A program made the position numbers and the translations under genes. Below are positions 31,128 to 43,560 of a DNA stretch of 46,869 bases, one piece after another. The stretch is from Nemertoderma westbladi (lineage: Eukaryota > Xenacoelomorpha > Nemertodermatida > Nemertodermatidae), in the NCBI GenBank assembly GCA_032718475.1, contig JAUCBJ010001666.1:1-46869 (forward strand), read 5' to 3'. The notes under the pieces are model-generated. The model saw only the letters and a list, made by a program, of their open reading frames with translations. It did no database searches and was not told the origin of the DNA. Position 1 is the stretch's first letter, and every line of letters begins with the position of its first letter.

Positions 31128-34100
31128 TAGATTAGATACCAACCTGTTTCCTCCTACTGATGTTGCTGTTACAGTGAATGTGTTTGGTAGATTAGATACC
31201 TACCTGTTTCTTCCTACTGTTGTTGCTGTTACAGTGAATGTATTTGGTAGATTAGATACCAACCTGTTTCCTCCTACTGATGTTGCTGTTACAGTGAATG
31301 TGTTTGGTAGATTAGATACCTACCTGTTTCTTCCTACTGTTGTTGCTGTTACAGTGAATGTGTTTGGTAGATTAGATACCAACCTGTTTCATCCTACTGA
31401 TGTTACTGTTACAGTGAATGTGTTTGGTAGATTAGATACCAACCTGTTTCTTCCTACTGGTGTTGCTGTTACAGTGAATGTGTTGGGTAGATTAGATACC
31501 AACCTGTTTCTTCCTACTGATGTTGCTGTTACAGTGAATGTGTTTGGTAGATTAGATACCAACCTGTTTCCGCCTACTGATGTTGTTACATTTGGTAGAT
31601 TAGATACCAACCTTGTTTCTTTCTACTGATGTTACTGTTATAGTGAATGTGTTTGGTAGATTAGATACCAACCTGTTTCTTCCTACTGGTGTTACTGTTA
31701 CAGTGAATGTGTTTGGTAGATTAGATACCAACCTGTTTCCTCCTACTGATGTTGCTGTTACAGTGAATGTATTTGGTAGATTAGATACCAACCTGTTTCC
31801 TCCTACTGATGTTGTTACATTTGGTAGATTAGATACCAACCTTGTTTCTTTCTACTGATGTTACTGTTATAGTGAATGTGTTTGGTAGATTAGATACCAA
31901 CCTGTTTCTTCCTACTGGTGTTACTGTTACAGTGAATGTGTTTGGTAGATTAGATACCAACCTGTTTCCTCCTACTGATGTTGCTGTTACAGTGAATGTA
32001 TTTGGTAGATTAGATACCAACCTGTTTCCTCCTACTGATGTTGCTGTTACAGTGAATGTATTTGGTAGATTAGATACCTACCTGTTTCTTCCTACTGTTG
32101 TTGCTGTTACAGTGAATGTATTTGGTAGATTAGATACCAACCTGTTTCTTCCTACTGTTGTTGCTGTTACAGTGAATGTATTTGGTAGATTAGATACCAA
32201 CCTGTTTCCTCCTACTGATGTTGCTGTTACAGTGAATGTGTTTGGTAGATTAGATACCAACCTGTTTCCTCCTACTGATGTTGCTGTTACAGTGAATGTG
32301 TTTGGTAGATTAGATACCTACCTGTTTCTTCCTACTGTTGTTGCTGTTACAGTGAATGTATTTGGTAGATTAGATACCAACCTGTTTCTTCCTACTGATG
32401 TTGCTGTTACAGTGAATGTTTTTGGTAGATTAGATACCAACCTGTTTCCTCCTACTGATGTTGCTGTTACAGTGAATGTGTTTGGTAGATTAGATACCTA
32501 CCTGTTTCTTCCTACTGTTGTTGCTGTTACAGTGAATGTATTTGGTAGATTAGATACCAACCTGTTTCTTCCTACTGATGTTACTGTTACAGTGAATGTG
32601 TTTGGTAGATTAGATACCAACCTGTTTCCTCCTACTGATGTTGCTGTTACAGTGAATGTGTTTGGTAGATTAGATACCTACCTGTTTCTTCCTACTGTTG
32701 TTGCTGTTACAGTGAATGTGTTTGGTAGATTAGATACCAACCTGTTTCTTCCTACTGATGTTGCTGTTACAGTGAATGTATTTGGTAGATTAGATACCAA
32801 CCTGTTTCTTCCTACTGTTGTTGCTGTTACAGTGAATGTATTTGGTAGATTAGATACCAACCTGTTTCCTCCTACTGATGTTGCTGTTACAGTGAATGTG
32901 TTTGGTAGATTAGATACCTACCTGTTTCTTCCTACTGTTGTTGCTGTTACAGTGAATGTATTTGGTAGATTAGATACCAACCTGTTTCTTCCTACTGTTG
33001 TTGCTGTTACAGTGAATGTGTTAGGTAGATTAGATACCAACCTGTTTCCTCCTACTGATGTTGCTGTTACAGTGAATGTATTTGGTAGATTAGATACCAA
33101 CCTGTTTCTTCCTACTGATGTTGCTGTTACAGTGAATGTTTTTGGTAGATTAGATACCAACCTGTTTCCTCCTACTGATGTTGCTGTTACAGTGAATGTG
33201 TTTGGTAGATTAGATACCTACCTGTTTCTTCCTACTGTTGTTGCTGTTACAGTGAATGTATTTGGTAGATTAGATACCAACCTGTTTCTTCCTACTGTTG
33301 TTGCTGTTACAGTGAATGTATTTGGTAGATTAGATACCAACCTGTTTCTTCCTACTGTTGTTGCTGTTACAGTGAATGTATTTGGTAGATTAGATACCAA
33401 CCTGTTTCTTCCTACTGATGTTGCTGTTACAGTGAATGTTTTTGGTAGATTAGATACCAACCTGTTTCCTCCTACTGATGTTGCTGTTACAGTGAATGTG
33501 TTTGGTAGATTAGATACCTACCTGTTTCTTCCTACTGTTGTTGCTGTTACAGTGAATGTATTTGGTAGATTAGATACCAACCTGTTTCCTCCTACTGATG
33601 TTGCTGTTACAGTGAATGTGTTTGGTAGATTAGATACCTACCTATTTCTTCCTACTGTTGTTGCTGTTACAGTGAATGTGTTTGGTAGATTAGATACCAA
33701 CCTGTTTCCTCCTACTGATGTTGCTGTTACAGTGAATGTGTTTGGTAGATTAGATACCTACCTGTTTCTTCCTACTGTTGTTGCTGTTACAGTGAATGTA
33801 TTTGGTAGATTAGATACCAACCTGTTTCCTCCTACTGATGTTGCTGTTACAGTGAATGTGTTTGGTAGATTAGATACCTACCTGTTTCTTCCTACTGTTG
33901 TTGCTGTTACAGTGAATGTGTTTGGTAGATTAGATACCAACCTGTTTCATCCTACTGATGTTACTGTTACAGTGAATGTGTTTGGTAGATTAGATACCAA
34001 CCTGTTTCTTCCTACTGGTGTTGCTGTTACAGTGAATGTGTTGGGTAGATTAGATACCAACCTGTTTCTTCCTACTGATGTTGCTGTTACAGTGAATGTG

Positions 34101-37100
34101 TTTGGTAGATTAGATACCAACCTGTTTCCGCCTACTGATGTTGTTACATTTAGTAGATTAGATACCAACCTTGTTTCTTTCTACTGATGTTACTGTTATA
34201 GTGAATGTGTTTGGTAGATTAGATACCAACCTGTTTCTTCCTACTGGTGTTACTGTTACAGTGAATGTGTTTGGTAGATTAGATACCAACCTGTTTCCTC
34301 CTACTGATGTTGCTGTTACAGTGAATGTATTTGGTAGATTAGATACCAACCTGTTTCCTCCTACTGATGTTGTTACATTTGGTAGATTAGATACCAACCT
34401 TGTTTCTTTCTACTGATGTTACTGTTATAGTGAATGTGTTTGGTAGATTAGATACCAACCTGTTTCTTCCTACTGGTGTTACTGTTACAGTGATGTGTTT
34501 GGTAGATTAGATACCAACCTGTTTCCTCCTACTGATGTTGCTGTTACAGTGAATGTATTTGGTAGATTAGATACCAACCTGTTTCCTCCTACTGATGTTG
34601 CTGTTACAGTGAATGTATTTGGTAGATTAGATACCTACCTGTTTCTTCCTACTGTTGTTGCTGTTACAGTGAATGTATTTGGTAGATTAGATACCAACCT
34701 GTTTCTTCCTACTGTTGTTGCTGTTACAGTGAATGTATTTGGTAGATTAGATACCAACCTGTTTCCTCCTACTGATGTTGCTGTTACAGTGAATGTGTTT
34801 GGTAGATTAGATACCAACCTGTTTCCTCCTACTGATGTTGCTGTTACAGTGAATGTGTTTGGTAGATTAGATACCTACCTGTTTCTTCCTACTGTTGTTG
34901 CTGTTACAGTGAATGTATTTGGTAGATTAGATACCAACCTGTTTCTTCCTACTGATGTTGCTGTTACAGTGAATGTTTTTGGTAGATTAGATACCAACCT
35001 GTTTCCTCCTACTGATGTTGCTGTTACAGTGAATATGTTTGGTAGATTAGATACCTACCTGTTTCTTCCTACTGTTGTTGCTGTTACAGTGAATGTATTT
35101 GGTAGATTAGATACCAACCTGTTTCTTCCTACTGGTGTTACTGTTACAGTGAATGTGTTTGGTAGATTAGATACCAACCTGTTTCCTCCTACTGATGTTG
35201 CTGTTACAGTGAATGTGTTTGGTAGATTAGATACCTACCTGTTTCTTCCTACTGTTGTTGCTGTTACAGTGAATGTGTTTGGTAGATTAGATACCAACCT
35301 GTTTCTTCCTACTGATGTTGCTGTTACAGTGAATGTATTTGGTAGATTAGATACCAACCTGTTTCTTCCTACTGTTGTTGCTGTTACAGTGAATGTATTT
35401 GGTAGATTAGATACCAACCTGTTTCCTCCTACTGATGTTGCTGTTACAGTGAATGTGTTTGGTAGATTAGATCCCTACCTGTTTCTTCCTACTGTTGTTG
35501 CTGTTACAGTGAATGTATTTGGTAGATTAGATACCAACCTGTTTCTTCCTACTGTTGTTGCTGTTACAGTGAATGTGTTTGGTAGATTAGATACCAACCT
35601 GTTTCCTCCTACTGATGTTGCTGTTACAGTGAATGTATTTGGTAGATTAGATACCAACCTGTTTCTTCCTACTGATGTTGCTGTTACAGTGAATGTTTTT
35701 GGTAGATTAGATACCAACCTGTTTCCTCCTACTGATGTTGCTGTTACAGTGAATGTGTTTGGTAGATTAGATACCTACCTGTTTCTTCCTACTGTTGTTG
35801 CTGTTACAGTGAATGTATTTGGTAGATTAGATACCAACCTGTTTCTTCCTACTGTTGTTGCTGTTACAGTGAATGTATTTGGTAGATTAGATACCAACCT
35901 GTTTCTTCCTACTGATGTTGCTGTTACAGTGAATGTTTTTGGTAGATTAGATACCAACCTGTTTCCTCCTACTGATGTTGCTGTTACAGTGAATGTGTTT
36001 GGTAGATTAGATACCTACCTGTTTCTTCCTACTGTTGTTGCTGTTACAGTGAATGTATTTGGTAGATTAGATACCAACCTGTTTCCTCCTACTGATGTTG
36101 CTGTTACAGTGAATGTGTTTGGTAGATTAGATACCTACCTGTTTCTTCCTACTGTTGTTGCTGTTACAGTGAATGTGTTTGGTAGATTAGATACCAACCT
36201 GTTTCCTCCTACTGATGTTGCTGTTACAGTGAATGTGTTTGGTAGATTAGATACCTACCTGTTTCTTCCTACTGTTGTTGCTGTTACAGTGAATGTATTT
36301 GGTAGATTAGATACCAACCTGTTTCCTCCTACTGATGTTGCTGTTACAGTGAATGTGTTTGGTAGATTAGATACCTACCTGTTTCTTCCTACTGTTGTTG
36401 CTGTTACAGTGAATGTGTTTGGTAGATTAGATACCAACCTGTTTCCTCCTACTGATGTTGCTGTTACAGTGAATGTGTTTGGTAGATTAGATACCTACCT
36501 GTTTCTTCCTACTGTTGTTGCTGTTACAGTGAATGTGTTTGGTAGATTAGATACCAACCTGTTTCCTCCTACTGATGTTGCTGTTACAGTGAATGTGTTT
36601 GGTAGATTAGATACCTACCTGTTTCTTCCTACTGTTGTTGCTGTTACAGTGAATGTATTTGGTACATTAGATACCAACCTGTTTCTTCCTACTGTTGTTG
36701 CTGTTACAGTGAATGTATTTGGTAGATTAGATACCAACCTGTTTCTTCCTACTGATGTTGCTGTTACAGTGAATGTTTTTGGTAGATTAGATACCAACCT
36801 GTTTCCTCCTACTGATGTTGCTGTTACAGTGAATGTGTTTGGTAGATTAGATACCTACCTGTTTCTTCCTACTGTTGTTGCTGTTACAGTGAATGTGTTT
36901 GGTAGATTAGATACCTACCTGTTTCTTCCTACTGTTGTTGCTGTTACAGTGAATGTATTTGGTAGATTAGATACCAACCTGTTTCTTCCTACTGTTGTTG
37001 CTGTTACAGTGAATGTATTTGGTAGATTAGATACCAACCTGTTTCTTCCTACTGATGTTGCTGTTACAGTGAATGTTTTTGGTAGATTAGATACCAACCT

Positions 37101-38318
37101 GTTTCCTCCTACTGATGTTGCTGTTACAGTGAATGTGTTTGGTAGATTAGATACCTACCTGTTTCTTCCTACTGATGTTGGTTGCTGTTACAGTGAATGT
37201 GTTTGGTAGATTAGATACCAACCTGTTTCCTCCTACTGATGTTGCTGTTACAGTGAATGTGTTTGGTAGATTAGATACCAACCTGTTTCCTCCTACTGAT
37301 GTTGCTGTTACAGTGAATGTGTTTGGTAGATTAGATACCTACCTGTTTCTTCCTACTGATGTTGCTGTTACAGTGAATGTGTTTGGTAGATTAGATACCT
37401 ACCTGTTTCTTCCTACTGTTGTTGCTGTTACAGTGAATGTATTTGGTAGATTAGATACCAACCTGTTTCTTCCTACTGTTGTTGCTGTTACAGTGAATGT
37501 ATTTGGTAGATTAGATACCAACCTGTTTCTTCCTACTGATGTTGCTGTTACAGTGAATGTTTTTGGTAGATTAGATACCAACCTGTTTCCTCCTACTGAT
37601 GTTGCTGTTACAGTGAATGTGTTTGGTAGATTAGATACCTACCTGTTTCTTCCTACTGTTGTTGATGTTACAGTGAATGTATTTGGTAGATTAGATACCA
37701 ACCTGTTTCTTCCTACTGGTGTTACTGTTACAGTGAATGTGTTTGGTAGATTAGATACCAACCTGTTTCCTCCTACTGATGTTGCTGTTACAGTGAATGT
37801 GTTTGGTAGATTAGATACCTACCTGTTTCTTCCTACTGTTGTTGCTGTTACAGTGAATGTGTTTGGTAGATTAGATACCAACCTGTTTCTTCCTACTGAT
37901 GTTGCTGTTACAGTGAATGTATTTGGTAGATTAGATACCAACCTGTTTCTTCCTACTGTTGTTGCTGTTACAGTGAATGTATTTGGTAGATTAGATACCA
38001 ACCTGTTTCCTCCTACTGATGTTGCTGTTACAGTGAATGTGTTTGGTAGATTAGATACCTACCTGTTTCTTCCTACTGTTGTTGCTGTTACAGTGAATGT
38101 ATTTGGTAGATTAGATACCAACCTGTTTCTTCCTACTGTTGTTGCTGTTACAGTGAATGTGTTTGGTAGATTAGATACCAACCTGTTTCCTCCTACTGAT
38201 GTTGCTGTTACAGTGAATGTATTTGGTAGATTAGATACCAACCTGTTTCTTCCTACTGATGTTGCTGTTACAGTGAATGTTTTTGGTAGATTAGATACCA
38301 ACCTGTTTCCTCCTACTG
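31128..38318 (+). repeat. 7.2-kb duplicated block of the array, copy 2
   Basis: This is the partner of 18,901-26,091 (offset 12,227). The long open frames inside have the same lengths and residues in both copies (781 and 904 codons). Divergence is very low, so the duplication is recent, or the region is homogenised by gene conversion. Confidence 0.85.
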
Positions 38319-38460
38319 ATGTTGCTGTTACAGTGAATGTGTTTGGTAGATTAGATACCTACCTGTTTCTTCCTACTGTTGTTGCTGTTACAGTGAATGT
38401 ATTTGGTAGATTAGATACCAACCTGTTTCTTCCTACTGTTGTTGCTGTTATAGTGAATGT

Positions 38461-41400
38461 ATTTGGTAGATTAGATACCAACCTGTTTCTTCCTACTGTT
38501 GTTGCTGTTACAGTGAATGTATTTGGTAGATTAGATACCAACCTGTTTCTTCCTACTGATGTTGCTGTTACAGTGAATGTTTTTGGTAGATTAGATACCA
38601 ACCTGTTTCCTCCTACTGATGTTGCTGTTACAGTGAATGTGTTTGGTAGATTAGATACCTACCTGTTTCTTCCTACTGTTGTTGCTGTTACAGTGAATGT
38701 ATTTGGTAGATTAGATACCAACCTGTTTCCTCCTACTGATGTTGCTGTTACAGTGAATGTGTTTGGTAGATTAGATACCTACCTGTTTCTTCCTACTGTT
38801 GTTGCTGTTACAGTGAATGTGTTTGGTAGATTAGATACCAACCTGTTTCCTCCTACTGATGTTGCTGTTACAGTGAATGTGTTTGGTAGATTAGATACCT
38901 ACCTGTTTCTTCCTACTGTTGTTGCTGTTACAGTGAATGTATTTGGTAGATTAGATACCAACCTGTTTCCTCCTACTGATGTTGCTGTTACAGTGAATGT
39001 GTTTGGTAGATTAGATACCTACCTGTTTCTTCCTACTGTTGTTGCTGTTACAGTGAATATGTTTGGTAGATTAGATACCAACCTGTTTCCTCCTACTGAT
39101 GTTGTTGTTACAGTGAATGTGTTTGGTAGATTAGATACCTACCTGTTTCTTCCTACTGTTGTTGCTGTTACAGTGAATGTGTTTGGTAGATTAGATACCA
39201 ACCTGTTTCCTCCTACTGATGTTGCTGTTACAGTGAATGTGTTTGGTAGATTAGATACCTACCTGTTTCTTCCTACTGTTGTTGCTGTTACAGTGAATGT
39301 ATTTGGTAGATTAGATACCAACCTGTTTCTTCCTACTGTTGTTGCTGTTACAGTGAATGTATTTGGTAGATTAGATACCAACCTGTTTCTTCCTACTGAT
39401 GTTGCTGTTACAGTGAATGTTTTTGGTAGATTAGATACCAACCTGTTTCCTCCTACTGATGTTGCTGTTACAGTGAATGTGTTTGGTAGATTAGATACCT
39501 ACCTGTTTCTTCCTACTGTTGTTGCTGTTACAGTGAATGTGTTTGGTAGATTAGATACCTACCTGTTTCTTCCTACTGTTGTTGCTGTTACAGTGAATGT
39601 ATTTGGTAGATTAGATACCAACCTGTTTCTTCCTACTGTTGTTGCTGTTACAGTGAATGTATTTGGTAGATTAGATACCAACCTGTTTCTTCCTACTGAT
39701 GTTGCTGTTACAGTGAATGTTTTTGGTAGATTAGATACCAACCTGTTTCCTCCTACTGATGTTGCTGTTACAGTGAATGTGTTTGGTAGATTAGATACCT
39801 ACCTGTTTCTTCCTACTGATGTTGGTTGCTGTTACAGTGAATGTGTTTGGTAGATTAGATACCAACCTGTTTCCTCCTACTGATGTTGCTGTTACAGTGA
39901 ATGTGTTTGGTAGATTAGATACCAACCTGTTTCCTCCTACTGATGTTGCTGTTACAGTGAATGTGTTTGGTAGATTAGATACCTACCTGTTTCTTCCTAC
40001 TGATGTTGCTGTTACAGTGAATGTGTTTGGTAGATTAGATACCTACCTGTTTCTTCCTACTGTTGTTGCTGTTACAGTGAATGTATTTGGTAGATTAGAT
40101 ACCAACCTGTTTCTTCCTACTGTTGTTGCTGTTACAGTGAATGTATTTGGTAGATTAGATACCAACCTGTTTCTTCCTACTGATGTTGCTGTTACAGTGA
40201 ATGTTTTTGGTAGATTAGATACCAACCTGTTTCCTCCTACTGATGTTGCTGTTACAGTGAATGTGTTTGGTAGATTAGATACCTACCTGTTTCTTCCTAC
40301 TGTTGTTGCTGTTACAGTGAATGTGTTTGGTAGATTAGATACCAACCTGTTTCCTCCTACTGATGTTGCTGTTACAGTGAATGTGTTTGGTAGATTAGAT
40401 ACCTACCTGTTTCTTCCTACTGTTGTTGCTGTTACAGTGAATGTATTTGGTAGATTAGATACCAACCTGTTTCCTCCTACTGATGTTGCTGTTACAGTGA
40501 ATGTGTTTGGTAGATTAGATACCTACCTGTTTCTTCCTACTGTTGTTGCTGTTACAGTTAATGTGTTTGGTAGATTAGATACCAACCTGTTTCCTCCTAC
40601 TGATGTTGCTGTTACAGTGAATGTGTTTGGTAGATTAGATACCTACCTGTTTCTTCCTACTGTTGTTGCTGTTACAGTGAATGTGTTTGGTAGATTAGAT
40701 ACCAACCTGTTTCCTCCTACTGATGTTGCTGTTACAGTGAATGTGTTTGGTAGATTAGATACCTACCTGTTTCTTCCTACTGTTGTTGCTGTTACAGTGA
40801 ATGTATTTGGTAGATTAGATACCAACCTGTTTCTTCCTACTGTTGTTGCTGTTACAGTGAATGTGTTTGGTAGATTAGATACCAACCTGTTTCCTCCTAC
40901 TGATGTTGCTGTTACAGTGAATGTATTTGGTAGATTAGATACCAACCTGTTTCTTCCTACTGATGTTGCTGTTACAGTGAATGTTTTTGGTAGATTAGAT
41001 ACCAACCTGTTTCCTCCTACTGATGTTGCTGTTACAGTGAATGTGTTTGGTAGATTAGATACCTACCTGTTTCTTCCTACTGTTGTTGCTGTTACAGTGA
41101 ATGTATTTGGTAGATTAGATACCAACCTGTTTCTTCCTACTGTTGTTGCTGTTACAGTGAATGTATTTGGTAGATTAGATACCAACCTGTTTCTTCCTAC
41201 TGTTGTTGCTGTTACAGTGAATGTATTTGGTAGATTAGATACCAACCTGTTTCTTCCTACTGATGTTGCTGTTACAGTGAATGTTTTTGGTAGATTAGAT
41301 ACCAACCTGTTTCCTCCTACTGATGTTGCTGTTACAGTGAATGTGTTTGGTAGATTAGATACCTACCTGTTTCTTCCTACTGTTGTTGCTGTTACAGTGA

Positions 41401-43080
41401 ATGTATTTGGTAGATTAGATACCAACCTGTTTCCTCCTACTGATGTTGCTGTTACAGTGAATGTGTTTGGTAGATTAGATACCTACCTGTTTCTTCCTAC
41501 TGTTGTTGCTGTTACAGTGAATGTGTTTGGTAGATTAGATACCAACCTGTTTCCTCCTACTGATGTTGCTGTTACAGTGAATGTGTTTGGTAGATTAGAT
41601 ACCTACCTGTTTCTTCCTACTGTTGTTGCTGTTACAGTGAATGTATTTGGTAGATTAGATACCAACCTGTTTCCTCCTACTGATGTTGCTGTTACAGTGA
41701 ATGTGTTTGGTAGATTAGATACCTACCTGTTTCTTCCTACTGTTGTTGCTGTTACAGTGAATGTGTTTTGTAGATTAGATACCAACCTGTTTCCTCCTAC
41801 TGATGTTGCTGTTACAGTGAATGTGTTTGGTAGATTAGATACCTACCTGTTTCTTCCTACTGTTGTTGCTGTTACAGTGAATGTGTTTGGTAGATTAGAT
41901 ACCAACCTGTTTCCTCCTACTGATGTTGCTGTTACAGTGAATGTGTTTGGTAGATTAGATACCTACCTGTTTCTTCCTACTGTTGTTGCTGTTACAGTGA
42001 ATGTATTTGGTAGATTAGATACCAACCTGTTTCTTCCTACTGTTGTTGCTGTTACAGTGAATGTATTTGGTAGATTAGATACCAACCTGTTTCTTCCTAC
42101 TGATGTTGCTGTTACAGTGAATGTTTTTGGTAGATTAGATACCAACCTGTTTCCTCCTACTGATGTTGCTGTTACAGTGAATGTGTTTGGTAGATTAGAT
42201 ACCTACCTGTTTCTTCCTACTGTTGTTGCTGTTACAGTGAATGTATTTGGTAGATTAGATACCAACCTGTTTCCTCCTACTGATGTTGCTGTTACAGTGA
42301 ATGTGTTTGGTAGATTAGATACCTACCTGTTTCTTCCTACTGTTGTTGCTGTTACAGTGAATGTGTTTGGTAGATTAGATACCAACCTGTTTCCTCCTAC
42401 TGATGTTGCTGTTACAGTGAATGTGTTTGGTAGATTAGATACCTACCTGTTTCTTCCTACTGTTGTTGCTGTTACAGTGAATGTATTTGGTAGATTAGAT
42501 ACCAACCTGTTTCCTCCTACTGATGTTGCTGTTACAGTGAATGTGTTTGGTAGATTAGATACCTACCTGTTTCTTCCTACTGTTGTTGCTGTTACAGTTA
42601 ATGTGTTTGGTAGATTAGATACCAACCTGTTTCCTCCTACTGATGTTGCTGTTACAGTGAATGTGTTTGGTAGATTAGATACCTACCTGTTTCTTCCTAC
42701 TGTTGTTGCTGTTACAGTGAATGTGTTTGGTAGATTAGATACCAACCTGTTTCCTCCTACTGATGTTGCTGTTACAGTGAATGTGTTTGGTAGATTAGAT
42801 ACCTACCTGTTTCTTCCTACTGTTGTTGCTGTTACAGTGAATGTATTTGGTAGATTAGATACCAACCTGTTTCTTCCTACTGTTGTTGCTGTTACAGTGA
42901 ATGTATTTGGTAGATTAGATACCAACCTGTTTCTTCCTACTGATGTTGCTGTTACAGTGAATGTTTTTGGTAGATTAGATACCAACCTGTTTCCTCCTAC
43001 TGATGTTGCTGTTACAGTGAATATGTTTGGAAGATTAGATACCTACCTGTTTCTTCCTACTGTTGTTGCTGTTACAGTGA
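38461..43080 (+). repeat. Region with 14-monomer (840-bp) higher-order repeat
   Basis: Unit types follow the order NLFLPTVV, NLFLPTDV, then six alternations of NLFPPTDV and YLFLPTVV (named by the plus-frame translation), and then start again. Restarts are seen at 38,461 and 39,301, and at 41,161, 42,001 and 42,841, each 840 bases apart. The same 14-mer occurs at 23,581-24,420 inside the duplicated block. The alternating pair forms 120-bp dimers. Confidence 0.8.
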
Positions 43081-43560
43081 ATGTATTTGGTAGATTAGAT
43101 ACCAACCTGTTTCCTCCTACTGATGTTGCTGTTACAGTGAATGTGTTTGGTAGATTAGATACCTACCTGTTTCTTCCTACTGTTGTTGCTGTTACAGTGA
43201 ATGTGTTTGGTAGATTAGATACCAACCTGTTTCCTCCTACTGATGTTGCTGTTACAGTGAATGTGTTTGGTAGATTAGATACCTACCTGTTTCTTCCTAC
43301 TGTTGTTGCTGTTACAGTGAATGTATTTGGTAGATTAGATACCAACCTGTTTCCTCCTACTGATGTTGCTGTTACAGTGAATGTGTTTGGTAGATTAGAT
43401 ACCAACCTGTTTCCTCCTACTGATGTTGCTGTTACAGTGAATGTGTTTGGTAGATTAGATACCTACCTGTTTCTTCCTACTGTTGTTGCTGTTACAGTGA
43501 ATGTGTTTGGTAGATTAGATACCTACCTGTTTCTTCCTACTGTTGTTGCTGTTACAGTGA

